Assembly: GCA_949297075.1 (NCBI GenBank)
Contig: CASFRX010000034.1
Location: 1 to 33,598, forward strand
From: an uncultured Oscillospiraceae bacterium
Lineage (GTDB): Bacteria > Bacillota > Clostridia > Oscillospirales > Acutalibacteraceae
Direction of reading: 5' to 3'
Length of the DNA: 33,598 nt
The notes under the pieces were generated by a model. It was given only the letters and a program-made list of their open reading frames with translations. It was not told where the DNA came from and did not search any database. Both the position numbers and the translations under genes were made by a program. Within the stretch, counting starts at the first letter, position 1. Every line of letters starts with the position of its first letter. Shown here in pieces: positions 24,320-32,616 of this stretch.

Positions 24320-25156
24320 TCAGATATGAAGAATAAATTTATCCTGATTTTTATAGAAAACAATGGCACCGATAAGCACCATAGCAATGCTGAAGCCGCT
24401 TGCATACAGGAAATGATTCCAGTTCCACATTTCACCGAAAAGCACGCAGGAGCGGAACATAGAAACAATAGAATAGAGGGGATTTGCCATTAAACCCATC
24501 AGTACAATCTTGTTAGCTCCGAGTTTATCTACAGTATAGAAAATAGGTGTTGCATAGAAAATCAGCATGCAAAACACCTCGTATAGGTATTCGATATCCT
24601 TGAAAAAAACATTCAGCGTTGAAAGAATCAAGCCGATGCCCGTGCAAAGCACAAGCAAAATAATTACGGGAACAAACGCTAATAGGATATACGGCGTGAT
24701 ATGAAGCTGAACATCGGTAAAGAGACCGTAATACAGCATCACAACAATCAATACTGAAAGAGAAATCACAAAGGTTACAAAATTTGAAAGCACATTGGAA
24801 ATGGGATAAATATATTTGGGAACATAAACCTTTTTGATAACGCTTGCGCTGTTGCGGATTGAGCGCATGGCACGCTTTGTTGACTGAGTAAAAAATTCAT
24901 AGAGCAAGCGGCCGCAGAGCAAATATATGGGATAGCAAACTATGCCCTCGTTGCTTTTGCCGAAAATATTGCCGAAAACCAAAACAAGCACAATGGTAGT
25001 CATAAGCGGCTGCAAGAAAGTCCAGAATATGCCGAGAACGGAATTTCGGTATTGGAGCTTAACATTTTTTCGCACAATTTCCTTGAGCAGGAAACGGTAT
25101 TTCCATAAGTTTCGGAAATAGTCCTTAGCTTTAATTTTCTTTTGTGAAGTGTTCAT
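24320..25156 (-). CDS. ABC-2 type permease, polysaccharide/teichoic acid export type
   Basis: A 278-aa membrane protein of the TagG/Wzm group with six hydrophobic segments. The cytoplasmic N-terminus (R-N-L-W-K-Y-R-F-L-L-K-E-I-V-R-K-N-V-K) and the following L-G-I-F-W-T-F-L-Q-P-L segment are typical. It pairs with the ATPase gene downstream to flip an undecaprenyl-linked polymer. AGGAG is 10 nt before the ATG. Confidence 0.94.
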   Translation of the reverse strand: MNTSQKKIKAKDYFRNLWKYRFLLKEIVRKNVKLQYRNSVLGIFWTFLQPLMTTIVLVLVFGNIFGKSNEGIVCYPIYLLCGRLLYEFFTQSTKRAMRSIRNSASVIKKVYVPKYIYPISNVLSNFVTFVISLSVLIVVMLYYGLFTDVQLHITPYILLAFVPVIILLVLCTGIGLILSTLNVFFKDIEYLYEVFCMLIFYATPIFYTVDKLGANKIVLMGLMANPLYSIVSMFRSCVLFGEMWNWNHFLYASGFSIAMVLIGAIVFYKNQDKFILHI

Positions 25157-25183
25157 TTAGTCACTTCTCCTGTTTCTTTTGTT

Positions 25184-25957
25184 TTATTTTCCTAACCACT
25201 TTGCAAAATACTTGAACATTGAAGCTATCTGAACAAGCATGAGCTTAAAGTTCTTTTTGCTCTCTCTGCCCCATACATGATAAACGGTAGCTTCAGGGTA
25301 GAATACAGCCTTTGCAAATTTTCGCACTGTTCTTGTGATATCGCAATCTTCAAAATACATAAAATAGCGCTCATCAAAGCCGCCGATTTTCTTAAATAAA
25401 TCCGTGCGGAACATCATAAAACAGCCTGTTGCGTTTTCAATTTCGCATGGCTTGCTCAAATCCTCATCAAGCATTGCATATTCACGCAAAAATTTATGTG
25501 GGTCTTCTTCGTTTCTCATGCGGCTTGCAACGAGATACTTTATCTTCGGGTTGCGCTTGCCGAGAATCTGCATTCTGCCGTCGGGGAAGCATATTTTCGG
25601 TGAAAGCAAGCCGATTTCGGGATGCTCCTGCATATATGCCGTCATTTTGGCAATAACATCTTCATTTATACTGATATCGGGATTTATTACGCAGTGATAA
25701 ACCGAATCAAGCTCAGACAGCACAACATTGTGGCCGCTGCCGAAGCCTTTGTTTGTTTTCGTCTCAATAACCTGAACCTCGGGATATGTTTTTCCGATAT
25801 ACTCCGGTGTGCCGTCAGTTGAAAGATTATCAACTACGGTGAGCTTAAAATCAACGCCCTTTGTGTGCTTAAGCAGGATTTTAATTGTTTCATCTATACT
25901 GCTCATATTGTTGTGAGTAACAATACAGCCTGTAACCTTAATGTTAATAACCGACAT
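25184..25957 (-). CDS. GT2-family glycosyltransferase (WbbL/rhamnosyltransferase-like)
   Basis: A 257-aa GT-A fold enzyme. The start C-I-V-T-H-N-N with V-V-D-N-L-S-T-D-G-T, the D-x-D-like N-P-D-I-S and the A-T-G-C-F-M-M-F-R and Y-F-M-Y-F-E-D-C-D motifs place it with dTDP-rhamnosyl-type transferases. The C-terminus is basic and may bind the membrane. AAAGGA abuts the ATG with almost no spacer, so translation is probably coupled to the previous gene, which ends 5 nt before. The sugar it adds is not certain. Confidence 0.9.
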   Translation of the reverse strand: MSVINIKVTGCIVTHNNMSSIDETIKILLKHTKGVDFKLTVVDNLSTDGTPEYIGKTYPEVQVIETKTNKGFGSGHNVVLSELDSVYHCVINPDISINEDVIAKMTAYMQEHPEIGLLSPKICFPDGRMQILGKRNPKIKYLVASRMRNEEDPHKFLREYAMLDEDLSKPCEIENATGCFMMFRTDLFKKIGGFDERYFMYFEDCDITRTVRKFAKAVFYPEATVYHVWGRESKKNFKLMLVQIASMFKYFAKWLGK

Positions 25958-25962
25958 TCCTT

Positions 25963-26649
25963 TCAGCAGCCGAGGATATTTTTTGTTATGTTAATTCGCC
26001 ATTTGATTTTTTGCAAGTTAGTAGTTTTACCGCCTGTCATGCTGCCCTCGTTGCGCCGCCACAAAATCAGCGGTTCGGGCAAAAATTCCACCTTGCCGAA
26101 TTTTTCACTGACCAAGCCTAACCATTGGTCGTGCATGGGTATATCTTTCGGGAAAGGCAGAGCCGCCTCAAAGGCAGAGCGCGTGAGCGCCATGCAGGCG
26201 CCTGTGTAGCTGTTTTTGATTATGTTGCGTAAAATTCCCGGCTTCGCCCCACGCAAAGCGAACAGAGTTTCTCCGGTTTTGTTAAGGTCGGCATCGGTCA
26301 AATACGCATCGTGCAAAACACAGCAGGCACCGCCCTCTATAGCAGACATAACCTTTTTTACCTTGTTTTCAAGCCACACATCGTCCTGGTCGCACAAAAA
26401 AGCGACATCGCCCCTACAGTTTTTAAGCAAAAACTCCTTGTTGGCGTCAACGCCCTTTTGCGGACCTTTGAGGTATTTAACCCGTTCATCCGCCAAAAAA
26501 GGCTCTATTTCGACAAAGGTTTCATTGCCTTTGCTGTCGTCGGAAATGAGAAGCTCATCATCTGCGGAAAGCTGAGGCAAAACGGACTTTATTTGCGCTT
26601 CAATATATTTTTCGCCGTTATAAGCGGCAAGCAGTACGGATATTTTCAT
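25963..26649 (-). CDS. GT2-family glycosyltransferase
   Basis: A 228-aa GT2 enzyme. The motifs I-S-V-L-L-A-A-Y-N-G-E-K-Y-I, I-S-D-D-S, L-C-D-Q-D-D-V-W (D-x-D region) and M-H-D-Q-W-L-G resemble alpha-1,3-rhamnosyltransferase-like proteins of O-antigen and wall-polysaccharide clusters. First gene of the wall-polymer operon; its ribosome binding site is weak. Confidence 0.9.
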   Translation of the reverse strand: MKISVLLAAYNGEKYIEAQIKSVLPQLSADDELLISDDSKGNETFVEIEPFLADERVKYLKGPQKGVDANKEFLLKNCRGDVAFLCDQDDVWLENKVKKVMSAIEGGACCVLHDAYLTDADLNKTGETLFALRGAKPGILRNIIKNSYTGACMALTRSAFEAALPFPKDIPMHDQWLGLVSEKFGKVEFLPEPLILWRRNEGSMTGGKTTNLQKIKWRINITKNILGC

Positions 26650-26687
26650 AAAGTTTTAACCACATACTTACACATAGTAGTTGAGAG

Positions 26688-26696
26688 ATTGTAGCA
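26688..26696 (-). promoter_or_regulatory. Extended -10 promoter candidate of the wall-polymer operon
   Basis: On the - strand TGCTACAAT is an extended -10 element about 40 nt before the first glycosyltransferase gene. No good -35 is seen, which extended -10 promoters can do without. Confidence 0.4.
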
Positions 26697-26736
26697 TATA
26701 ATTATTAACATATTATTAATAAGCTTCAATACCGCT

Positions 26737-27921
26737 TCAGCCGAGCTTTAGGCCCCTTGCACAGCTCAAAAGGGCTGTTTTTTCGTTTACAACATCTTCT
26801 GATATGACACATTCCAGCAGAGCGTGCAAAGCTTTGCCAATCTGCCTGTCTGCCAAGCCTATTTCGGATAAATCACAGCCCCTTACGGCAAGGCGTGAAA
26901 GAGTGTAGCACTCCTGCACTCCCTCAATTTCATCAATCATTTTAATCAGCTCATCGCTTTGCGATAGGCCTATAGCTTCTTTAAACAGAGCAAGCCTTTT
27001 TGCGCCCTCAACGCCGATTTTATTCATCACGCGCTTAACGCACGGCTTTTCGGCAACAAATAAAATATCTTTATATTCTGCAAGCTCCTGAACGGATTTG
27101 ATTATGCCGTTGCTGAAGCGCATATTTTTAAGCAGCTCTGCAGCAGCCCCTGAATTGAGATTTTGAAGCAAAACGGCAAGCCTGATTTCAAGCTCACAGG
27201 GTGCAGCCTCAACCTGAAAAGCGATTTTTTCAGTTATTTCAGCTTGCGGTATAAACACATTGAAAACCGAGCCGAAGTTAACCAGAATTTTACCGCAGTT
27301 TCCTTTTAAAAGCTTTGAAAACTCCGCAGTTATGCGCTCGACGGCTATATTATTAAGCAAATTCTTTTTTTGGATTATAGCCGCCGCAGTTTCTTCCTCA
27401 ATTTCAAAGCCTAAGGTTGCCGCAAAACGCAGAGCACGAATAATCCGCAGAGCATCTTCGTCAAAGCGTTTCTGAGGCTGACCGACACAGCGAATGAGCC
27501 TTTTTTCCAAATCCTCCATGCCGCCGCAAATGTCGGTTATCTCTCCCTCCCTGTTTACCGCCATTGCGTTTACGGTAAAATCTCTGCGGCATACATCTGC
27601 CTTTAACTCCGCCGTAAAGCTGACCTGCTCAGGGCGGCGGTTATCCAGATATTCTCCGTCCACCCGAAAGGTTGTTATTTCAATGGGGCTGTCTATAATT
27701 ACGGTAACCGTGCCGTGCTTTATGCCTGTAGGTATGGTACGGTAGTTTTCAAAAACAGCCACGGTTTCTTGGGGCTTAGCAGAGGTGCAAACATCCCAAT
27801 CATAAGGTGTTTTGCCGAGCAAGCTGTCTCGCACACAGCCGCCTACGGCATAAGCCTCAAAGCCTGCCTTTTCAAGCAAGCCGAGAGCAGTGATTATATT
27901 TTGCGGCACATTGATTTTCAA
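26737..27921 (-). CDS. cca: CCA tRNA nucleotidyltransferase
   Basis: A 394-aa class II nucleotidyltransferase that adds or repairs the 3' CCA end of tRNAs. The head domain has G-G-C-V-R-D-S-L-L-G (28-37) and the catalytic D-W-D-V (about 42-45). R-R-D-F-T-V-N-A-M-A and R-F-D-E-D-A-L-R-I-I-R-A-L-R-F-A follow in order. The C-terminal half is an alpha-helical body with no HD phosphohydrolase motif. The start is a TTG 8 nt after AAAGGA. A poly(A) polymerase function is possible within this family but less likely in a Firmicute. Confidence 0.94.
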   Translation of the reverse strand: MKINVPQNIITALGLLEKAGFEAYAVGGCVRDSLLGKTPYDWDVCTSAKPQETVAVFENYRTIPTGIKHGTVTVIIDSPIEITTFRVDGEYLDNRRPEQVSFTAELKADVCRRDFTVNAMAVNREGEITDICGGMEDLEKRLIRCVGQPQKRFDEDALRIIRALRFAATLGFEIEEETAAAIIQKKNLLNNIAVERITAEFSKLLKGNCGKILVNFGSVFNVFIPQAEITEKIAFQVEAAPCELEIRLAVLLQNLNSGAAAELLKNMRFSNGIIKSVQELAEYKDILFVAEKPCVKRVMNKIGVEGAKRLALFKEAIGLSQSDELIKMIDEIEGVQECYTLSRLAVRGCDLSEIGLADRQIGKALHALLECVISEDVVNEKTALLSCARGLKLG

Positions 27922-27993
27922 AATCCAAATCCTTTCACAAACAGATAGCCTTAAACATAGTATGGTAGAAAAAAGCTTAACAGGAGTGATACC

Positions 27994-28731
27994 ATGCCCA
28001 GCGTATATTTAAGCCCGTCCACACAGGAAAACAACCTCTATGTCATAGGCGGAACTGAAGAATACTACATGAACCTCATTGCAGATGCAATGGAGCCGTA
28101 TCTTGAAGCAAGCGGCATAAACTTCGGGAGAAACACACCGGATATGACTGCCGCCTCATCAATCCGCCAAGGAAACGCAGGAAACTATGACCTTTACTTA
28201 GCAATACATTCAAATGCGTCTCCAGAGAGAATGTACGGAACACTTATGGGAACGGATATATTCTATTATCCCACAAGCCGAAACGGCAGACGCTTTGCAG
28301 ATATAATAGCAGAAAATTTTAAAAATATCTATCCCTATCCCGAGCTCGTTGACACAAGGGCAACAACGGCTCTCGGCGAAGTTCGTCAGCCCACAATGCC
28401 CTCGGTTTTGGTAGAAGTAGCATACCACGACAACGAGGAGGACGCCAACTGGATTGTTGACAACATAAACACTATTGCAAGAGCGCTGTCCAAATCCGTT
28501 GCAGAATATTTCGGAGTTCCTTTTGTTCAGCCGCTTGAAAGCGAAATCGGAACAGTAAGGCTGAGCAGCGGCTCCCTGAATATCCGTTCCTCACCCTCCC
28601 TGACCGCACCCATAATCGCAAGAGCAAAAAACGGCGAAAAAGTGGAAATTCTCGGTGAAGAAGGCAGCTGGTACAGAGTCAATTACGGCGGCAGAACAGG
28701 CTTTGCAAGCAAGAATTTTATCAGCAGATAA
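27994..28731 (+). CDS. N-acetylmuramoyl-L-alanine amidase (Amidase_3) with C-terminal SH3 domain
   Basis: A 245-aa peptidoglycan amidase. Residues 1-175 form an Amidase_3 domain with the Glu in G-G-T-E-E-Y, the His in A-I-H-S-N-A and the catalytic Glu in L-V-E-V-A-Y-H-D-N. The usual first zinc ligand (D-P-G-H-G) is replaced by S-P-S-T, so metal binding may differ. The rest is a bacterial SH3 domain (G-S-L-N-I-R-S-S-P to G-F-A-S-K-N-F-I). No signal peptide is seen, recalling sporulation mother-cell or phage-type amidases that act after lysis. AGGAG is 7 nt before the ATG. Confidence 0.88.
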   Translation: MPSVYLSPSTQENNLYVIGGTEEYYMNLIADAMEPYLEASGINFGRNTPDMTAASSIRQGNAGNYDLYLAIHSNASPERMYGTLMGTDIFYYPTSRNGRRFADIIAENFKNIYPYPELVDTRATTALGEVRQPTMPSVLVEVAYHDNEEDANWIVDNINTIARALSKSVAEYFGVPFVQPLESEIGTVRLSSGSLNIRSSPSLTAPIIARAKNGEKVEILGEEGSWYRVNYGGRTGFASKNFISR

Positions 28732-28741
28732 ATAAAGGCTT

Positions 28742-29083
28742 CTAACCGTCGTATCTGTATCCGAGGGTTAGATACCTGTAAATATTTCCGAAATCGTCAT
28801 AAAGCGCCCTGACATAGCGCAGAATAATAAAGGAACAGCCTCTGCCGCTGACGCTTCGGTTTGCAGGCAGATATATTCTGCTTTGAAAAATCAGGGTAAT
28901 TTCATCATTTTCGTTAACAAGGGTTTCAATAAGCTCTTCTTCAGCTTCAGGCAAAGTATATTCGTTCAGGAAGCTTTCCGCAAGCTCAGTTCCCTCGCAG
29001 CAGACGAGACGGATATCGTTTCTCAGCAGCCATTTAGCCGCATCAAGGCGCAGGCCTTCATGTGTTTTCAGCGTATGCTTCAC
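28742..29083 (-). CDS. Hypothetical 113-aa protein
   Basis: I do not recognise this protein. It is soluble and mostly mixed alpha/beta by eye, with an acidic stretch (P-E-A-E-E-E-L-I-E-T-L-V-N-E-N-D-E) followed by I-T-L-I-F-Q-S-R-I-Y-L-P-A-N-R and an aromatic C-terminus with several Tyr. I chose a GTG start 5 nt after GGAG; a TTG further upstream (29107) lies before that site. It faces the amidase gene with only 10 nt between the stops. Probably real, given its length, site and lack of a competing frame. Confidence 0.55.
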   Translation of the reverse strand: MKHTLKTHEGLRLDAAKWLLRNDIRLVCCEGTELAESFLNEYTLPEAEEELIETLVNENDEITLIFQSRIYLPANRSVSGRGCSFIILRYVRALYDDFGNIYRYLTLGYRYDG

Positions 29084-29208
29084 TTGGACTCCGTCTCCCT
29101 CCGTCAAAAAAATGAATACTTTGTTTAGCCGACTTGCATAAATTTATTATTTCACTCTTTTAAAAATAGCACGAAAAGCTGAATTTTGCAACTGAAGCAA
29201 TAATAAAC

Positions 29209-29237
29209 TTGCAAAATGTGCCCTATTATAGTATTAT
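29209..29237 (+). promoter_or_regulatory. Sigma-A-type promoter of the aminotransferase gene
   Basis: TTGCAA (29209-29214), a 17-nt spacer and TATTAT (29232-29237). Its place supports the start of the aminotransferase at 29281 and not further upstream. Confidence 0.7.
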
Positions 29238-29280
29238 GAATAAAGATATACTAAAAAAAGTAATAGTTAAAGGTGATTTA

Positions 29281-30561
29281 ATGGCTTTATACAGCAGCCT
29301 TTCGGCAGAACAGCTCAGAGCTGAATTTGACGATGTGAAACAGCAATATGACGATTTCAAGGCAAGAGGTCTTGAGCTCAACATGGCTCGTGGCAAGCCA
29401 AGCACGGCTCAGCTTGATATGTCTCTCGATATTTTTGACAGCGTTAACGCTCTCAACGGCTACAAGGCTCAGGACGGCACAGACTGCCGCAACTACGGCA
29501 ACCTCACAGGTCTTGAAGAATGTAAAACAATATTTGCACAGGCTCTCGGCGTTCAGAACGACAACATAATCGTCTGCGGCAACTCCAGCCTCAATATCAT
29601 GTTTGACTATATTTCACAGTGCATGACTCATGGAGCAGGCGCAGAGCCTTGGATGCGCCAGGGAAATATTAAATTTGCCTGCCCCGTACCCGGCTATGAC
29701 AGGCATTTCTCAATCCTTGAATATTTCGGCATTGAGATGATAAATGTACCCATGCTGGAAACAGGCCCCGATATGGATGTGCTTGAAGAGCTTGTCAAAG
29801 ACCCAAGCGTTAAGGGTATGTTCTGTGTTCCCAAATACTCTAACCCTCAGGGTTACACCTTCTCCGATGAAACAGTGCGCCGCATTGCCGCCCTCAAGCC
29901 TGCCGCACCCGATTTCAGAATTATTTGGGACAACGCATATTTTGTTCACGATATCACAGAGGACGGAGATTCCCTGCTCAATATATTCCCCGAAGCAGAG
30001 AAAAACGGCACGGAAGATATGATAATCGAGGTTGCCTCAACCTCCAAAATCAGCTTCCCCGGCGCAGGTATAGCAGTTCTCTCTGCCTCCGAAAACAACT
30101 GCCGCATGATTAAACAGCGCATGAATGCTCAGATTATAGGCCACGATAAAATCAATCAGCTTAGGCATGCCCGTGTGCTTAAGGATGTAAACGGCCTTCG
30201 CGAATACATGAAGCGTCATGCCGCAATTTTAAAGCCCAAGTTTGACATTGTTCTGCGCACTCTTGACCGTGACCTTTCCGGCAGCGGCATTGCAGAATGG
30301 ACTCATCCCAAAGGCGGCTATTTCATCAGCCTTGAAGTTATGCCCGGCTGTGCAAAGCGGGTTGTTGAGCTTTGCCGCCTTGCAGGCGTTGTTCTCACAA
30401 ACGCAGGCGCAACCTACCCTTACGGAAAGGACCCTAAGGACACAAATATCCGTATCGCTCCCTCTTTCCCCTCTCTTGACGAGCTGAGAGACGCTATGAG
30501 CTTAGTCTGCATTGCAGTTAAGCTTGCCGCTCTCGAAAAGCTTATTGAAGAAGCCGAGTGA
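29281..30561 (+). CDS. PLP-dependent aminotransferase, aspartate aminotransferase Ic type
   Basis: A 426-aa fold-type I enzyme. The N-terminal N-M-A-R-G-K-P-S-T-A-Q-L-D motif is a hallmark of the AspAT subgroup often annotated Aminotran_MocR. The PLP-binding Lys is in S-T-S-K-I-S-F-P-G-A-G-I-A. I-W-D-N-A-Y-F-V-H (Asp contact to the pyridine) and the C-terminal N-I-R-I-A-P-S-F-P (Arg for the substrate carboxylate) are present. It probably transfers an amino group between aspartate and 2-oxoglutarate. The ATG at 29281 follows AAAGGTGA; upstream in-frame starts lie within the promoter. Single-gene unit. The 193 nt after it hold no supported gene. Confidence 0.93.
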   Translation: MALYSSLSAEQLRAEFDDVKQQYDDFKARGLELNMARGKPSTAQLDMSLDIFDSVNALNGYKAQDGTDCRNYGNLTGLEECKTIFAQALGVQNDNIIVCGNSSLNIMFDYISQCMTHGAGAEPWMRQGNIKFACPVPGYDRHFSILEYFGIEMINVPMLETGPDMDVLEELVKDPSVKGMFCVPKYSNPQGYTFSDETVRRIAALKPAAPDFRIIWDNAYFVHDITEDGDSLLNIFPEAEKNGTEDMIIEVASTSKISFPGAGIAVLSASENNCRMIKQRMNAQIIGHDKINQLRHARVLKDVNGLREYMKRHAAILKPKFDIVLRTLDRDLSGSGIAEWTHPKGGYFISLEVMPGCAKRVVELCRLAGVVLTNAGATYPYGKDPKDTNIRIAPSFPSLDELRDAMSLVCIAVKLAALEKLIEEAE

Positions 30562-30754
30562 CAGTAGCTGCGCTGTATCAATAATCAATGCAACAAGCGC
30601 AGATAAAAGCCTTGCAGAAGCTACAGCAGACGCAAATAGCATAGCGATAGACAAAAAAGCCGTGAGCACAATCATCATCGGAGGGTAAAAAATATCTAAC
30701 CTTGTCAAAACAAAATTTGTTACTCTGCTCAAAGCGAACAATAAATAATTCTAT

Positions 30755-31621
30755 TTAAACAACATTCATTTTCTCAAAAAACTGCGCAGAAGAAATGCCG
30801 TGAGGTCGGTTAAACCTGCCGATGCGATACAGCCACTGAGTATCCTCGCAGTCAATCAGATTAATTCTCGCCTCGCACACAAAGGCGGCTTCAAAGCCCA
30901 TAGCCTTAAGCACCTGTTTTGATTCTTTGGAGTAGCTTCCGAAAGGATAGGTAAAGGCCGTGGGCTTTTTGCCTGTTTTTTCAGTGAGCAAAGCCTGCAT
31001 TTTTCCCACATCCTCGTTCATAAAAGCTGAATATTCCTGCACTGTTTCTCTGCTGACCTTTTGCGCACCCTTTCTGCCGTGTGAATCCGTTTTATGCAAA
31101 TCGTAGCTGTGGTTTTGTATTTCGATTCTGTCCCCTGCGGAAAGCTCGATAATTTCATCCCAATTCATATAGGAATAGCTGAGATTGTGATCGTCAGCTT
31201 CAGTGTACATATCCGTAAAGCTTCCAACGACGGAGGCAACGGCGCACATATCATATTTTTCAAGCAATGGCAAAAGATAGCTGTAAACCGTTTCGTAGCC
31301 ATCGTCAAAGGTGAGCATTATTGGCTTTTCGGGCAAGACAGCACCTGCCTTAACATGAGCTAAAAGCTGAGCAGTATCAATAGTTTCATAGCCCTTTTCT
31401 TTCAGATATTTTAAATCGTTTTCAAGCTGATTAAGCGTAATCGTGTAATTCCCTGCCCTGCTTATGCTCTTGGTAATTTGGTGATACATAACCACCGGCA
31501 GTTCCTTTTTTGCCTGAGCAGATGTTTCAATGCTCGAATGGGGCACAGCAACAATGCCGCTGACGAGAAGCAGAGAAGCAACAAGCACAAAAACATATAT
31601 TTTCTTAACTTTAAAAACCAT
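30755..31621 (-). CDS. Secreted polysaccharide deacetylase (NodB domain)
   Basis: A 288-aa exported or membrane-anchored deacetylase (CE4). One N-terminal hydrophobic helix (about 6-27) follows a basic start. The NodB domain has M-L-T-F-D-D-G-Y (catalytic Asp and metal Asp), the metal His pair in I-Q-N-H-S-Y-D-L-H and F-T-Y-P-F-G-S-Y. V-M-Y-H-Q-I-T is the usual first motif. Such enzymes trim N-acetyl groups from peptidoglycan or other glycans. The start is the ATG 7 nt after GAGGTG; the in-frame start ten codons earlier lacks this. The ribosome binding site is locked in a hairpin. Confidence 0.93.
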   Translation of the reverse strand: MVFKVKKIYVFVLVASLLLVSGIVAVPHSSIETSAQAKKELPVVMYHQITKSISRAGNYTITLNQLENDLKYLKEKGYETIDTAQLLAHVKAGAVLPEKPIMLTFDDGYETVYSYLLPLLEKYDMCAVASVVGSFTDMYTEADDHNLSYSYMNWDEIIELSAGDRIEIQNHSYDLHKTDSHGRKGAQKVSRETVQEYSAFMNEDVGKMQALLTEKTGKKPTAFTYPFGSYSKESKQVLKAMGFEAAFVCEARINLIDCEDTQWLYRIGRFNRPHGISSAQFFEKMNVV

Positions 31622-31628
31622 AAAAAAA

Positions 31629-31658
31629 CACCTCATTGCAAATGTATGCAACGAGGTG
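31629..31658 (-). promoter_or_regulatory. Hairpin covering the deacetylase ribosome binding site
   Basis: On the - strand CACCTCGTTGCA (31658-31647) pairs with TGCAATGAGGTG (31640-31629), 12 bp with one G-U, over a 6-nt loop, followed by TTTTTTT and then the ATG. The right arm contains the GAGGTG ribosome binding site. It could end transcription from the methyltransferase gene, block translation, or both. Confidence 0.65.
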
Positions 31659-31726
31659 CGTTTTTATTTTGGAAATATAAATGCTCAAGCGAAAAACAAC
31701 TTGTTCGCCAAATTGGAATTGGTCAG

Positions 31727-32377
31727 TTATTTAACCGCCTTAACGGTGTATGTTGCTCCCCAATGGTTCAAAACCTCGACATTGGAAAAACCTGCTTCAA
31801 GTAATGCTTCAATCTCGTGTTTCACAGTGAGGGGTGTATCATAATGGTAAAACTCGTCATCGGTAATACCTTGTTCTGTTTTTAAGGCAATCATGTTTTG
31901 ACGATGCATCTTTTCTTCGTCATCTGACAAGGAGAAGTAATCCGTCAGTATAAAGTAACCGTTTTCTTTCAGTGCAGTATGAAGTTTAGCATATAGGGGA
32001 ATTTTCTTCTCTTTTGTAAAATGATGCAGACTTTCAACAGACACAGCGGCATCAAACACATTTTCACCAAGCGGAACATCAAAATATGAGTCAAGAATCA
32101 AGGTTATATTCTTGCCAACGAATTTTCGTTGAAGCTCGGTTAGCATTCCTTGTGAAAGGTCTATTCCCGTAACCTTTGCCGAAGAATTAAGCTTATAATA
32201 TTCTTGCAGTTCCAATCCTGTACCGCAACCCAAATCAAGTATGCAACAGTTTTCAGCGGTCGGTAATTGCTTTGCCGTAAAAGGATAGAACTCGCTTGCA
32301 TATTCGATGTTAGTCATCATATGCTCATCATATCCGTCAAGTCTTGCCTCAAAGAAATCACTCATTTTTTCAAGCAT
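31727..32377 (-). CDS. Class I SAM-dependent methyltransferase
   Basis: A 216-aa soluble methyltransferase. Motif I is I-L-D-L-G-C-G-T-G-L-E-L (46-57), followed by V-T-G-I-D-L-S (acidic residue after strand 2) and D-A-A-V-S-V-E-S-L-H-H-F (motif for strand 4). The C-terminal end L-L-E-A-G-F-S-N-V-E-V is typical of small-molecule methyltransferases. Substrate unknown. GGAG lies 7 nt before the ATG. It is 105 nt upstream of the deacetylase gene. Confidence 0.92.
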   Translation of the reverse strand: MLEKMSDFFEARLDGYDEHMMTNIEYASEFYPFTAKQLPTAENCCILDLGCGTGLELQEYYKLNSSAKVTGIDLSQGMLTELQRKFVGKNITLILDSYFDVPLGENVFDAAVSVESLHHFTKEKKIPLYAKLHTALKENGYFILTDYFSLSDDEEKMHRQNMIALKTEQGITDDEFYHYDTPLTVKHEIEALLEAGFSNVEVLNHWGATYTVKAVK

Positions 32378-32529
32378 ACATAATCTCCGTCAAATTCTTG
32401 TTTATCGGTGAGATTATTATATCATTTTTCGCACCTTTTCTCAATCCCTTTTTCTTTGTTTACTGCGGTGCAAAATTTGTTTCGCCTTGAGATCCAAATT
32501 CATTTTTGATATAATTATAAAAACAACCC

Positions 32530-32557
32530 TTGACAAATAAAATCGTCGTAGTATAAT
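32530..32557 (+). promoter_or_regulatory. Consensus sigma-A promoter of the nucleotidyltransferase-like gene
   Basis: TTGACA (32530-32535), a 16-nt spacer and TATAAT (32552-32557): both hexamers are perfect. The leader to the start codon is about 50 nt. Confidence 0.85.
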
Positions 32558-32616
32558 GTAACGATTTAACAAAGGTTAGATGGTCGGTTAGGGAGAACAT
32601 TTTAGGAGTTAAACAA

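Noticed and set aside
30502..30741. 79-residue hydrophobic frame on the - strand between the aminotransferase and deacetylase genes
   Set aside because: It begins at a TTG without a ribosome binding site, overlaps the end of the aminotransferase gene by 60 nt, and resembles no family. Probably chance in an otherwise empty 193-nt gap.
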